Shown here piece after piece: positions 1 through 8,643 of a DNA stretch of 39,808 bases. The position numbers were made by a program, and so were the translations under genes. Within the stretch, counting starts at the first letter, position 1. Each line of letters begins with the position of its first letter. Origin of the DNA: Catenulispora pinistramenti (GTDB lineage Bacteria > Actinomycetota > Actinomycetes > Streptomycetales > Catenulisporaceae); NCBI RefSeq assembly GCF_018274385.1, contig NZ_JAAFYZ010000080.1:1-39808 (forward strand), written 5' to 3'. The notes beneath the pieces are model-generated. The model ran no database searches. It saw only the letters and a program-made list of their open reading frames with translations, and had not been told where the DNA came from.

Positions 1-162
1 CCGCAAACCCCAGCCCCCAAAGGAACCCCGCGCCGTCGCCTCAGCAGCAGGTCATCCTAGCCCGCGGCGCCGACCGGGAACGGATCCCGACCGGCGACCG
101 GCGCGGTGCGATCTACCGCGAACTGCTGTGAACCGCTGCGAACCGTCGGGCAAAAGGGGTTC

Positions 163-453
163 CTACGGCGCATCCACCCGATAGGGATCGTGCTCCGTCA
201 ACAACTTGTCCAGCCGGGCCTTTTCCACCCGCCCGACCAACTGCACCTCCTCCTGCTTGTCCCGTACCACCTTCGCCAGCGTGATGGCCGAGGTGATCGT
301 GTACAGCAGGCCGAGGCCCAGGAAGGCCCGCTCCCAGGCGTTGACCGGGAGGTAGGCGATGCCGACGATGGTCGCGCCGGCGGAGACGATGAAGGAGGCG
401 ACCGCCTGGAAGTAGTACGCGGCCGTGTTCCGGGTTGCCAGTGGCGTACTCAT
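163..453 (-). CDS. YiaA/YiaB-family small inner-membrane protein
   Basis: A 96-residue protein with two hydrophobic helices (about residues 12-35 and 42-60), followed by a charged cytoplasmic tail rich in K, R and E. The spacing of the helices and the LPVNAWERAF turn between them match the YiaAB two-helix domain; the biochemical role of that family is not known. It starts at ATG with only a weak ribosome site. It lies 83 nt downstream of the kinase gene on the same strand, but a perfect inverted repeat sits 35-50 nt upstream of its ATG, so it may have its own regulated promoter. The family call is by recognition and the function is unknown. Confidence 0.8.
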   Translation of the reverse strand: MSTPLATRNTAAYYFQAVASFIVSAGATIVGIAYLPVNAWERAFLGLGLLYTITSAITLAKVVRDKQEEVQLVGRVEKARLDKLLTEHDPYRVDAP

Positions 454-487
454 GCTTCGATGATGGCGGCGGCCGGGTCACCGATCG

Positions 488-503
488 TGAGTACGGGTAC
501 TCA
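488..503. promoter_or_regulatory. Operator-like inverted repeat upstream of the YiaA/B gene
   Basis: TGAGTAC-GG-GTACTCA is a perfect inverted repeat with 7-bp arms, 35 nt upstream of the YiaA/B start. A related GTACCC-GAGTAC motif occurs at about 552-563, inside the end of the kinase gene. Position and symmetry suggest a dimeric repressor site. No regulator is identified. Confidence 0.4.
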
Positions 504-536
504 TTCTGTGGCGCGCTTCGTACTTCATTGCGGAGC

Positions 537-3134
537 TCATTGGGAACGGTCGTACCCGAGTACCTGACCGCTGGCCGTCAGCACGTAGACCGCCGGCTTG
601 GTGGGGTCGGCGACCAGTAGATCGGCGCTGTCGCCGCTGGGGCCCTCCGGCATCGGGTACTGGTGCACCTGTTGGCCGTCCGAATTGTCCAGGACGGCCA
701 GGGCCAGTGGGTTGGCGCCGGTCGGGATCTGCACCTCGACCCAGATCTTGTCCCCGACGACGGCCGGTGCGCCGGAGATCCCGTTGTACTGCGTCGGCTT
801 CGGCCACAGCGCGGCGCCGGTCTTCGACGTGGTGCTGATCTGGAGCGCCATCACGCTGGTCGCGTCGGTGGCGTAGACCGTGTCGCCGGATTCCACGACC
901 GGGCCGGTGAAGCGCTGGTTGCTGGTCTGGGTCGCGGCGCCCTCCCCGGTGGGATAGCTCCACTTCCAGTGCCCGGTGGCGGCGTCGTAGGCCTGGACCG
1001 AACCGCTGTGCATGTCGGTGAGGTAGACGTGCTGCGCGGTGCCGGTCACGGTCGGGGTGTTCACCACCGCGCCGTTGTCCGTATACCCCTTGAAGGGGAA
1101 GTTCCAGGCGTCCTTGCCGGTCTTCGGGTCCACGCCCTTGAGGACGCGTACCGACACGTGGTCCGCCAACGCCACGTAGAACAGGTTCCCCGCCTTCGGC
1201 ACGCTCAGGGACGGGGTGGTGTCGGCCGCGGCCAGCCCGGTCGGCAGCGGCGTCAGCAGGTCGGTGGTCTTCATGGTCCAGACCGTCGCGCGCTTCGTGA
1301 TGTCGAACCCTGCTATGCAGATCGGATAGCTGGGGTCGAAACCGGTGGGGCCGATGATCAGCATGCCGTTGATCAGACCCTGGATGCCGACCAGGGGCAT
1401 GCCGTTGTTCGGCGTCGAGGCCGACAGGCCGGTTTTCGCGTTCCAGGCCGCTGAGCCGTCGCCGAGGTTCCACGCGTACACGACGCCGGCGGTATAGGTG
1501 TAGACGTAGTTCGCGTCGGCGGCGATGGACACACCGCTGGGCGCGTCGACGCCCGGGACGATCTTCGGCGGGAAGGCCGCCTGGCCGGTCGTGGTGTTCA
1601 GGGCGATCAGCGACTGCGGCGGGTTCGGGTCGTTGGTCCCCGCCGTGTAGACGCTGATCAGCTTGCTGCCACAGACCAATGCGCCCCCGGAGGCGCCACC
1701 CAGGTTGTACTTCGCGCTCCAGTCCTCGGCCCACTGCCCGAGGCTGTGCGACGGCGTCGGCGTGGGGCTCGCGGAAGGGGACGAGGAGGTCGTCGCCGAG
1801 TCCGGCGTGGAGGGCGACTGGGAGGGGGAAGCAGTGCTCTTCGACGGGGTCCCGATCGGGGCGGAGGCTCCGGCGTTCTGCGTCGCCGACTTCTTGCCGG
1901 TGTTCCGCGTCGCGGCGTACCAGGCGCCACCGCCGGAGGCGGCCACCGCGGCGGCGCCCACGACCCCGGCGAGCATCCGGCGCCGGCTCGGGTTGCCGGC
2001 CTGCTCGGCGCTGGACACCCCGGGCACGGCAGTGGTCCCGAGCCCGGTGGCGACGCCGGTGATGCTCCCCCGGCTCTGGCCGGCGTCGGTGGCGTCCGGG
2101 TCGCCGGGGGCCGGGGTGCCGGCCCGGTCCTGGCCCGGACGCTCGTGCGTAGGGGTCCCGGGATCCTCGGCGACGGATCCGGCAGATCCCGCGGGCCCGG
2201 CAGACCCGGATCCCGCGGACCCGGCAGCAGCCGCCCCTCCGGCCAGCACGCCAACCCCGGCGGAGTACTTCCGCATGTCCTGGTGCACGGCCGCGGGCAG
2301 CCAATCCGCATCGCCGGCCGCCCCGGCGTCGTCCGGCGGCAGCAGCGTGTCGAGCAGATCCTCGGTGGTCGGCCGGTTGGCGGGGTCCTTCTCCAGACAC
2401 GCGGACACGATCGGCCGCAACGCGATGGGAACGCCGGTGAGGTCCGGCTTCTCATGCACCACCAGATAGAGCTGCACGTGGTCCGGGCCGTCGCCGAAAG
2501 GCGGCACACCGGTGGTGGCGTAGACGAGCACCCCGCCGAGCGCGAAAACGTCGGAGGCGGCCTGCAACTCCGGATCGGCGCGGCACTGCTCGGGGCTGGC
2601 GTAGCGGGCCGAGCCGACGACGATGCCGGTGGTGGTCAGCGAACTCCCGCCGACCGCGTAGCTGATCCCGAAGTCGATGACCCGCGGCCCGTCCGGACCG
2701 CAGATGACGTTCGAGGGCTTCAGATCCCGGTGGATCAGGCCCGCGGTATGGATGGCGCCGAGCGCCTCAGCGATACCGGCGCCCAGAACCCGCGCCGAAC
2801 GCTCAGGCAGCGGACCGTGGTCGTGCACGACCCGCTGGAGCGAGGGGCCGGGTATGTAAGTGGTGGCCAGCCACGGCTCGTCGTCATCCGGTCCGGCGTC
2901 CAGCACCGAGGCGGTGTACAGCCCGTCCACCGACCGAGCGGCCTGCACCTCGCGCCGGAAACGGGTGCGGAAGCGTTCGTCCTCGGCGTACTCGGCGCGG
3001 ATCACCTTGACGGCGACCGGCCGACCGCCCCGGGACCGGGCCAGATACACCCGGCCCATGCCACCGGCGCCGATCCGCGCGAGTGGGATGAACGGCCCGA
3101 TCCGGGCCGGGTCTTCGGGCTTGAGCGCATCCAT
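537..3134 (-). CDS. Membrane Ser/Thr protein kinase with extracytoplasmic PQQ-like beta-propeller
   Basis: An 865-residue eukaryotic-type (Hanks) kinase. The glycine loop GAGGMGRV is at 22-29, the ATP lysine is K43, the catalytic loop HRDLKPSN is at 135-142 with D137, and the DFG motif is at 154-156, so the kinase looks active. A Pro/Ala/Gly-rich juxtamembrane stretch (about 270-370) leads to a single membrane helix near residue 385-405, preceded by RRR. A Ser/Thr/Pro linker follows, then a C-terminal domain of repeated PQQ/WD-like blades (about 490-860), which resembles a sensor propeller outside the cell. The start ATG is preceded by an AAGGGGGA-type ribosome site. Its ligand and substrates are unknown. 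The antisense strand is open for long stretches only because of GC bias. Confidence 0.9.
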   Translation of the reverse strand: MDALKPEDPARIGPFIPLARIGAGGMGRVYLARSRGGRPVAVKVIRAEYAEDERFRTRFRREVQAARSVDGLYTASVLDAGPDDDEPWLATTYIPGPSLQRVVHDHGPLPERSARVLGAGIAEALGAIHTAGLIHRDLKPSNVICGPDGPRVIDFGISYAVGGSSLTTTGIVVGSARYASPEQCRADPELQAASDVFALGGVLVYATTGVPPFGDGPDHVQLYLVVHEKPDLTGVPIALRPIVSACLEKDPANRPTTEDLLDTLLPPDDAGAAGDADWLPAAVHQDMRKYSAGVGVLAGGAAAAGSAGSGSAGPAGSAGSVAEDPGTPTHERPGQDRAGTPAPGDPDATDAGQSRGSITGVATGLGTTAVPGVSSAEQAGNPSRRRMLAGVVGAAAVAASGGGAWYAATRNTGKKSATQNAGASAPIGTPSKSTASPSQSPSTPDSATTSSSPSASPTPTPSHSLGQWAEDWSAKYNLGGASGGALVCGSKLISVYTAGTNDPNPPQSLIALNTTTGQAAFPPKIVPGVDAPSGVSIAADANYVYTYTAGVVYAWNLGDGSAAWNAKTGLSASTPNNGMPLVGIQGLINGMLIIGPTGFDPSYPICIAGFDITKRATVWTMKTTDLLTPLPTGLAAADTTPSLSVPKAGNLFYVALADHVSVRVLKGVDPKTGKDAWNFPFKGYTDNGAVVNTPTVTGTAQHVYLTDMHSGSVQAYDAATGHWKWSYPTGEGAATQTSNQRFTGPVVESGDTVYATDATSVMALQISTTSKTGAALWPKPTQYNGISGAPAVVGDKIWVEVQIPTGANPLALAVLDNSDGQQVHQYPMPEGPSGDSADLLVADPTKPAVYVLTASGQVLGYDRSQ

Positions 3135-3207
3135 GGGGTCCCCCTTCTGAGGGGAAATCGTAACGGCGACTTTCAGAGTTGGTGGCGGCGTGCGGGCATT
3201 AACACCC

Positions 3208-4158
3208 TCACAACACGTGAGCGCCGACCGCGGGCCCCAGGGCCCGCCGTACCGCGCGCACCGATGGCGCGGCCTCCAGCGCCGCCGCGACGGTCGCCGC
3301 GCGGACCGCGTCGGCGGCGAGGAAAGCGCAGGTCGGGCCGGACCCGGAGAGCAGGGTGCCGATGGCCCCGGCGTCCCGGCCGGCGAGCAAGGTGGCTTGT
3401 AAGTCCGGACGTAAGGAGACGGCTGGGCGGGTCAGGTCGTTGCGTAGCGCCGCCCCGAGCAGCGTTGAGTCTCCGGCCCGAAGTGCTCGCAGCAATTCCG
3501 CGTCCACCCCGGACGCGGCGACCTCTTCCTTCGCCGTCGCGCGCTGCCGGTCCAACTCACGGAACACGGCCGGGGTGGACAGGCCCTCGTGCGCGAAGGC
3601 GAAGACCCAGTGGAACTCCCCGCGGGCCAGCACCGGCGTGATCTGCTCCCCGCGCCCGGTGCCCATGGCCGTGCCGCCGTAGAGGGCGAAGGGGACGTCG
3701 CTGCCGAGCTGCGCGGCCAGCGCGTGCAGCTCCTCGCGGGGCAGGCCGGTGCCCCACAGAGCGTCGCAGGCGACCAGCGTGCCGGCGGCGTCGGCCGAGC
3801 CGCCGGCCATCCCGCCCGCCACCGGGATGCCCTTGGTCAGGTGCAGGCGCACGTCCGGGGTGCGGCCGACGGTCCGCGCCAGGAGTTCGGCGGCCCGCCA
3901 GGCCAGGTTTGTAGCGTCCAGCGGCACGTCAGCCTGGCCCTCGCCCTCGCAGGTCAGCGCGAGGGTGTCGGCCGCGGTGGCGGTGACCTCGTCGTAGAGG
4001 CCGACGGCGTGGAAGACCGTCGCCAGGTCGTGGTAGCCGTCCGGGCGCAGCGGGCCGACCGAGAGCGCGAGGTTGACCTTGGCCGGGACCCGGACCGTGA
4101 CGGACTGGGTCTGGTCGGGGCGCGGGCCGTCTCCGGGAGGGAAGGCGGCGGCGGTCAC
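3208..4158 (-). CDS. ispE: 4-diphosphocytidyl-2-C-methyl-D-erythritol kinase
   Basis: IspE phosphorylates the 2-hydroxyl of CDP-methylerythritol in the MEP pathway of isoprenoid synthesis, in the cytoplasm. The 316-residue protein has the N-terminal PAKVNL signature (K27, N29), the GHMP-kinase ATP motif [14 protein letters not shown] at 112-125 and the [10 protein letters not shown] segment that carries the catalytic aspartate. Its ATG overlaps the rsmA stop codon by 4 nt (ATGA), so it is translationally coupled as the last gene of the tatD-rpfB-rsmA-ispE block. Length and motifs are normal for actinobacteria. Confidence 0.96.
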   Translation of the reverse strand: MTAAAFPPGDGPRPDQTQSVTVRVPAKVNLALSVGPLRPDGYHDLATVFHAVGLYDEVTATAADTLALTCEGEGQADVPLDATNLAWRAAELLARTVGRTPDVRLHLTKGIPVAGGMAGGSADAAGTLVACDALWGTGLPREELHALAAQLGSDVPFALYGGTAMGTGRGEQITPVLARGEFHWVFAFAHEGLSTPAVFRELDRQRATAKEEVAASGVDAELLRALRAGDSTLLGAALRNDLTRPAVSLRPDLQATLLAGRDAGAIGTLLSGSGPTCAFLAADAVRAATVAAALEAAPSVRAVRRALGPAVGAHVL

Positions 4159-5111
4159 GGCTGCTCCCGCCGCGGCCGGTACTCCGCCAGACGGGCGAAC
4201 TCCTCGACCGTCAGCGTCTCCCCGCGCGCGCTCGGGGCGATCCCGGCGGCGGTCAGCGCCTGCTCGGCGGCCGCCGGCGAGCCGGCCCAGCCGCTCAGCG
4301 CCGATCGCAGGGTCTTGCGGCGCTGGGCGAAGGCCGCGTCCACGGCCGCGAAGACGTCACGGCGCTCGGCGCCGGTGGTCGGCGGGACGTCCCGGCGGTC
4401 CAGGCGCACCAGGCCGGAGTCGACGTTCGGGGCCGGCCAGAAGACGTTGCGGCCGATGGAGCCGGCCCGCTTCACGTCCGCGTACCAGCGGGCCTTCACC
4501 GACGGCACGCCGTAGACCCGCGAACCGGGCTCGGCGGCCAGCCGGTCCGCGACCTCGGCCTGCACCATGATCAGGGTACGTTCGATGCTCGGGAACCGCT
4601 CCAGCATGTGCAGCAGGACCGGGACCGCGACGTTGTACGGCAGGTTCGCGACCAGCGCGGTCGGCGGCGGGCCGGGCAGCTCCGTGATCCGCAGCGCGTC
4701 GGAGCGCACGAGCTCGAACTCCACCTCGCCGGCCGCGATGCCCGGGGCGTGCTCGGCGAGGGTGTCCGGCAGCGCGGCGGCCAGCGCCGGATCGATCTCG
4801 ACGGCGACCACGCGCCGGGCCACGTCCAGCAGTCCCAGGGTCAGCGACCCGAGCCCGGGACCGACCTCGACCACCACGTCCTCGGCGGTGACGTCGCCGG
4901 CCCGCACGATCCGCCGGATGGTGTTCGGGTCGATGACGAAGTTCTGCCCGAGCTTCTTGGTCGGCGAGACGCCGAGCCGGTCGGCGAGCCGGCGCACCTC
5001 GGCCGGGCCCAGCAGGCGGGCCGGCAGCCGGTCGGCGGACCCGGCGTCAGCTGCGGCGGCGGGCTCGGCGGGTTCGGTGAGCGGTGGCGGGGAGTACGGA
5101 GTTTCGGACAT
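4155..5111 (-). CDS. rsmA: 16S rRNA (adenine1518/1519-N6)-dimethyltransferase
   Basis: RsmA (KsgA) dimethylates two adjacent adenosines in helix 45 of 16S rRNA, using SAM, during small-subunit maturation. Visible motifs are [10 protein letters not shown] near residue 52, the SAM motif [10 protein letters not shown], the acidic VEIDP after strand 2 and the catalytic NLPYN. The first ~45 residues are a Pro/Ala-rich extension, common in actinomycetes. It lies between rpfB and ispE, the usual actinobacterial order. A TACGAT hexamer ends 8 nt before the ATG and no Shine-Dalgarno sequence is seen, so it may be translated from a leaderless transcript. Confidence 0.96.
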   Translation of the reverse strand: MSETPYSPPPLTEPAEPAAAADAGSADRLPARLLGPAEVRRLADRLGVSPTKKLGQNFVIDPNTIRRIVRAGDVTAEDVVVEVGPGLGSLTLGLLDVARRVVAVEIDPALAAALPDTLAEHAPGIAAGEVEFELVRSDALRITELPGPPPTALVANLPYNVAVPVLLHMLERFPSIERTLIMVQAEVADRLAAEPGSRVYGVPSVKARWYADVKRAGSIGRNVFWPAPNVDSGLVRLDRRDVPPTTGAERRDVFAAVDAAFAQRRKTLRSALSGWAGSPAAAEQALTAAGIAPSARGETLTVEEFARLAEYRPRREQP

Positions 5112-5119
5112 CGCCAGCC

Positions 5120-5125
5120 ATCGTA
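5120..5125 (-). promoter_or_regulatory. -10 hexamer TACGAT for rsmA (leaderless type)
   Basis: On the minus strand TACGAT lies 8 nt before the rsmA ATG and no ribosome site intervenes, so the predicted transcript would begin at or near the start codon. The -35 region is not recognisable. Confidence 0.45.
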
Positions 5126-5228
5126 TGCCGCCGGGAGCCGCCCGGTGGAACGGCGACGGCGCGGCACCCGGCTCCCGCCGGACACCGCGCCGTCCCGAAA
5201 GCTTGCTGGGGCCGGGCCTGAACCGGTC

Positions 5229-6359
5229 CTACTTGAACAGGTTCCGTCCGCAGACCGGCCACTGCCCCGCGCCCGAGCGCACATACAGCAGCTTGGCCCG
5301 GTAGGTCTGCTCGGCCGGCGTGGCGTTCGACGGCAGCCCGGAGCCGCCCATCGCGGCCCAGGTCGACACCGAGAACTGGTAGAGCCCGAAGTACAGCCCG
5401 CCGCCGCCGACCGACTTGGGGTTGCCGCCGGACTCGCACTCGGCGACGCCGGCCCAGTTCAGGCCGTCGGCCCCGGCCACGGTGTTCGGGACCGGCTTGG
5501 TGCCGACCTTCACCACGGCGTTCACCGGCTGCTTGGTGACGGTCTTGCTGACGATCTTCGGCGCCTGCTTCACGCCGTTGATCGTCTGGTAGGCGTAGAC
5601 GATCTCCTGCACGCCGGGCACACCCTCGGAGACCGTGCTCTGCGATCCGACGTACGAACTCGGATCCGACTGCTGGGTCGTCGAGAAGTCGATCGGGACC
5701 TGCTTGGTCTCCTGCGTCCCGCTGATCCGCTCGACGGTGATGTTCTCGCCGTCGGTGGGGAAGGTCGCCGGGTCCGGCTTCGCGGTGTCCTGGCCGGCCA
5801 GCGTCACGCCGGCCTGGGTCAGCGCCTGCGCCACGGTCGGGGCGGTGGTGTCCAGCGGGATGGAGCGGCCGTCGACGAGTATGTTGACGTGCCGCTCGGT
5901 CCGGATCGAGAAGGTCAGGCCCTGGCGGCCGATCGGCTGGTCGCGGTTGACCGACAGATACGGGTTCGTACCGCCGCGCACCCCCAGATCGCCCATCGCC
6001 TCGTCGACGGTGGTCGCGGTGGACCAGATCTGCTGGTCCTTGCCGTCGACGCTGACGTCGAGCTGGCGGCCGTAGCGGACCGAGATCTGCTCGCCGTCCA
6101 CCAGGCTGTCGGCGGGCGCCGGGGCCACCTGGTCGTGGCCGTCGGTGACGATGCCCTGGGCCTTGAGCACGTCGGCGACCTTGCCGTCGAACGTGTGGAT
6201 GGTGCGTTCCTGGCCGTCCACGGTCAAATGGACGGTCTTCTCGAAGCCGACGTAGGCACCCGCGGCGCCGACGAGTCCCAGCAGCACCGTGCCCTGTACG
6301 GCGCGGACCTTGACCTTGGAACCCTCGCTGTGCCGACTAGCGGAACGTCTACTGCTCAC
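5229..6359 (-). CDS. rpfB: Resuscitation-promoting factor, RpfB type
   Basis: A secreted or membrane-anchored peptidoglycan hydrolase that promotes exit from dormancy or spore germination. Domains in order: a short basic N-terminus with a signal-anchor helix (about 20-38), three DUF348 repeats (about 42-80, 98-137, 156-195), a G5 adhesion domain (about 208-288) and a C-terminal lysozyme-like Rpf domain (301-376). In that domain CESGGN holds the catalytic E309, and C308 and C370 can form the conserved disulfide. The chosen start is GTG; no better in-frame start is seen. It sits between tatD and rsmA as in most actinobacteria. I found no c-di-AMP riboswitch in the 196-nt leader. Confidence 0.95.
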   Translation of the reverse strand: MSSRRSASRHSEGSKVKVRAVQGTVLLGLVGAAGAYVGFEKTVHLTVDGQERTIHTFDGKVADVLKAQGIVTDGHDQVAPAPADSLVDGEQISVRYGRQLDVSVDGKDQQIWSTATTVDEAMGDLGVRGGTNPYLSVNRDQPIGRQGLTFSIRTERHVNILVDGRSIPLDTTAPTVAQALTQAGVTLAGQDTAKPDPATFPTDGENITVERISGTQETKQVPIDFSTTQQSDPSSYVGSQSTVSEGVPGVQEIVYAYQTINGVKQAPKIVSKTVTKQPVNAVVKVGTKPVPNTVAGADGLNWAGVAECESGGNPKSVGGGGLYFGLYQFSVSTWAAMGGSGLPSNATPAEQTYRAKLLYVRSGAGQWPVCGRNLFK

Positions 6360-6495
6360 GCTGATCCAGACCTCGCCGTGTCCGGCTACGACGCCGGGCC
6401 CTCGAAGCTTTCGAAGACCCGTTCAAAATCGCGTCGATCCGGCTGCCGAGGCGACACTAGCGGCAACCCCGCCGCACCGCCAGCAGGCGTCCGGT

Positions 6496-6513
6496 GGATG
6501 TCCTCTGACATCC
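6496..6513. terminator. Small hairpin between tatD and rpfB
   Basis: GGATGTC-CTCT-GACATCC forms a perfect 7-bp stem with a 4-nt loop, about 45 nt downstream of the tatD stop. There is no U-tract on the minus strand. It could be a weak terminator, an mRNA-processing structure or an operator. Confidence 0.35.
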
Positions 6514-6555
6514 CTTTCAGTCCAGGTCGGCTGTCGGTCGACTGATATGACCAAA

Positions 6556-7554
6556 TTATTCCCGGGCCTTGAAGGCATCCCGCAGGTTGCTGTCGAGGGC
6601 CTGACAAAGTTCAGTCAAGCCGGCGTCACTGTCGATGCCTCGCAAGACGGCCATCGCGCGCACTGTGTAAGGAACCAGGTAGGGCGCGTTGGGTCGTCCT
6701 CTATAAGGAAGCGGTGTCAGGAACGGCGCATCGGTCTCGACCAGAATCCGGTCGATCGGCGCCACCTGGAATGCCTCCTGTAATGCCTGATTCGCCTTGT
6801 AGGTGAGGTTCCCGGCGAAGGACATGTAGTAGCCCCGTTCGGCGCACACGCGGGCCATTGCGGCGTCACCCGAATAGCAGTGGAAGACCACTGTTTCGGG
6901 CGAACCCTCTTCGAGGAGGATGCGCAGGACGTCCTCGTGCGCGTCGCGATCGTGGATCACCAGGGCTTTGCCGTGGCGCTTGGCGATGGCGATGTGGGCC
7001 CGGAAGGAGTCCTGCTGCGCCTGGACGCCCTCGGGTCCGGTGCGGAAGTAGTCCAGGCCGGTCTCGCCGATCCCCCGTACCTGCTCGTCGGCGGCCAGCT
7101 TGTCGATCTCGGCGAGCGCCGCCTCCAGCGCCGCCGGGCCGCCGGGCGAGCGGTCCTGGCCGGACCAGCCGTCAGGGTCGCCGAGGACGAGGCGCGGGGC
7201 CTCGTTCGGGTGCAGGGCGACCGCGGCGTGGACCCGCTCGAAGGCGGCGGCCAGCTCGACCGCGGTCCGCGAGGACGGGACGTCGACGCCGACCTGGACC
7301 AGGGTGCGCACGTTCACCGCGTCGGCGGCCGCGATGATGTCCGCGGCTGCCGGTTCCTGCATGTCCATGTGCGTGTGGCTGTCGCCGACCGGGGCCGGCA
7401 GCGGCTCGGGCGCCGGGGGCGGGGACTCGTCCCGCTCACGGGACTTCCGCTTGCGCTTGCGCTTGGTCTCGCTGTCCTGGCCTTGCTGACCTTGCTGACC
7501 TTGCTGACCTTGGTGACCTTGCTGGCTGTCCTGGCTGTCCTGGCTGTCCGACAC
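6556..7554 (-). CDS. tatD: TatD-family metal-dependent deoxyribonuclease
   Basis: A TIM-barrel hydrolase of the TatD DNase family (DNA repair/3'-5' exonuclease). The metal ligands are visible: SHTHMD (H60, H62), GETGLDYFR (E), VIHDRD (H), FHCYSG (H) and VETDAPFLTP (D). Residues 3-56 are an unusual low-complexity leader: SQD repeats, GQQ repeats from a 9-bp tandem repeat, a KRKRKRK run and a Pro-rich linker. The GTG at 7554 is the only usable start, because an in-frame stop lies just upstream and no later ATG/GTG precedes the first metal ligand. A TAGGCT -10 element 6 nt before this GTG supports a leaderless start. The first 119 nt overlap the WYL regulator gene in another frame. Confidence 0.93.
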   Translation of the reverse strand: MSDSQDSQDSQQGHQGQQGQQGQQGQDSETKRKRKRKSRERDESPPPAPEPLPAPVGDSHTHMDMQEPAAADIIAAADAVNVRTLVQVGVDVPSSRTAVELAAAFERVHAAVALHPNEAPRLVLGDPDGWSGQDRSPGGPAALEAALAEIDKLAADEQVRGIGETGLDYFRTGPEGVQAQQDSFRAHIAIAKRHGKALVIHDRDAHEDVLRILLEEGSPETVVFHCYSGDAAMARVCAERGYYMSFAGNLTYKANQALQEAFQVAPIDRILVETDAPFLTPLPYRGRPNAPYLVPYTVRAMAVLRGIDSDAGLTELCQALDSNLRDAFKARE

Positions 7555-8560
7555 GGCCCAAGCCTAATCGGCGTGACCGAGTGATCCGGGCCGCCATGGT
7601 GTCGAGGTGGTCGAGGAGTTCCGGCGGGCCGTGGACCTGGAAGTCGGTGTCCAACGCCAGCAGGCGCGTCGCCAGCCATTCCACGGTGTCCGGGTGCGAG
7701 TGCCAGCGGCATGAGGCGACGTCGGCCTGGTCCTCACCCTGGTCATCGGCCCGGTCCTCACCCTGGAGGACGCCGTCGCCGAGGTGGCTTCCCAGCCGGG
7801 CGGCGATCACGTCGCGCGGAGCGTGCAGGGTGACGTCGGCGCGGAAGGTCGGTGCCATGGCGAGCATGCGCGTGCGTAAGAACTCTTCCACTCCTTCCGG
7901 CGGAGGCGTGCGCTGCCGGGCGCGGGCCCCGGTGGCCCGCAGGTCGGTCATCCGGTCCACGCGGAAGGTGCGCCAGTCGTCGCGGTCCAGATCGAACGCC
8001 AGCAGGTACCACCTCCGGCCGCCGGCGACCAGGCGGACGGGTTCCACGTGCCGCGCGGTCGTCGTCCCGTCGTGGCTCCGGTAGCGGAACCGCATGCGTT
8101 CGTGGTTCGCGCCGGCCGCGGTGATCGCGACCAGCGAGTCCGGCGACACCGGTGCGCCCGGTGTCATGACGACCGGCAGGGTGGTGGCGACCAGCGCCGA
8201 CACCCGCCGGCGCAGCCGGGCCGGCAGCACTTGGGCGAGCTTGGCGGTGGCGCGCACCGCCGGCTCGTCCAGTCCGCTCACGGCTTGGCCGGCGATCGTG
8301 GCCAGGCCCACCGCGATCGCCACCGCCTCCTCGTCCTCGAGCAGCAACGGCGGCATCGCGGAGCCGGCGACCAGCCGGTACCCGCCCTGGCCGCCGGCCA
8401 CGGCCTCCACGGGATAGCCGATGTCGCGCAGCCGGTCGATGTCGCGGCGCACCGTCCGGCCGCTCACCTGGAGGCGGCGGGCCAGCTCACTGCCCGGCCA
8501 CAGCCGGGGGGTCTGGAGCAACGACAGCAGTGACAACAGGCGGGCGGTCGTGTCGGGCAT
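7436..8560 (-). CDS. WYL-domain HTH transcriptional regulator (YafY-like)
   Basis: A 374-residue one-component regulator. It has an N-terminal winged helix (about 1-58, SGRTVRRDIDRLRDIGYPV), a WYL ligand-binding domain (about 150-220, with RFRYRSHDG and WYLLAFDLDRDDWRTF) and a WCX-like C-terminal part to about residue 325. It diverges from the VOC gene at 8644, the usual layout of a WYL regulator with its target. The last ~45 residues are an artefact-like tail of Q, P, S, A and R encoded by the same 9-bp repeats that encode the TatD leader in another frame. The original stop was probably lost and the frame now runs 119 nt into tatD. A TAGGTT hexamer 6 nt before the ATG suggests a leaderless transcript. 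Confidence 0.87.
   Translation of the reverse strand: MPDTTARLLSLLSLLQTPRLWPGSELARRLQVSGRTVRRDIDRLRDIGYPVEAVAGGQGGYRLVAGSAMPPLLLEDEEAVAIAVGLATIAGQAVSGLDEPAVRATAKLAQVLPARLRRRVSALVATTLPVVMTPGAPVSPDSLVAITAAGANHERMRFRYRSHDGTTTARHVEPVRLVAGGRRWYLLAFDLDRDDWRTFRVDRMTDLRATGARARQRTPPPEGVEEFLRTRMLAMAPTFRADVTLHAPRDVIAARLGSHLGDGVLQGEDRADDQGEDQADVASCRWHSHPDTVEWLATRLLALDTDFQVHGPPELLDHLDTMAARITRSRRLGLGRVGQPGQPGQPARSPRSARSARSARPGQRDQAQAQAEVP
7481..7549. repeat. 9-bp tandem repeats shared by the tatD 5' end and the WYL gene 3' end
   Basis: On the plus strand, five near-identical copies of CCTTGCTGA (7481-7525) are followed by copies of CTGTCCTGG (7526-7549). The period is a multiple of three, so expansion keeps both overlapping minus-strand frames open: GQQ/SQD repeats in TatD and GQP/RSA repeats in the regulator. 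Confidence 0.9.
7561..7566 (-). promoter_or_regulatory. -10 hexamer TAGGCT for tatD, inside the WYL gene
   Basis: TAGGCT on the minus strand lies 6 nt before the tatD GTG. It sits within the WYL regulator coding sequence. No Shine-Dalgarno sequence is present, consistent with a leaderless tatD transcript. Confidence 0.45.
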
Positions 8561-8566
8561 GCCAAG

Positions 8567-8572
8567 AACCTA
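8567..8572 (-). promoter_or_regulatory. -10 hexamer TAGGTT for the WYL regulator
   Basis: TAGGTT on the minus strand ends 6 nt before the regulator ATG. It lies in the 83-nt divergent region shared with the VOC gene, where autoregulation would be expected. Confidence 0.4.
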
Positions 8573-8643
8573 CGCCGCGATGCGGACAGGACCTGGCCTA
8601 TACGGATCCTACCGTGGAACCACCTCTTGGAAAGGAACCCATC

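Noticed and set aside
1..162. Gene or RNA at the left edge
   Set aside because: Only a weak CGGGA-ACGGA-TCCCG hairpin and GAACCG repeats are visible; no coding potential or tRNA-like fold was seen.
478..2400. Long open frame antisense to the kinase gene's other frames
   Set aside because: It has Arg/Gly/Pro-rich shadow composition, no domain, and lies over the convincing kinase/propeller gene.
6360..6555. Possible c-di-AMP (ydaO-type) riboswitch upstream of rpfB
   Set aside because: Such riboswitches are known before actinobacterial rpf genes, but the conserved GGGGAACC/GGGGTGAAT-type segments are absent here; only a small hairpin is seen.
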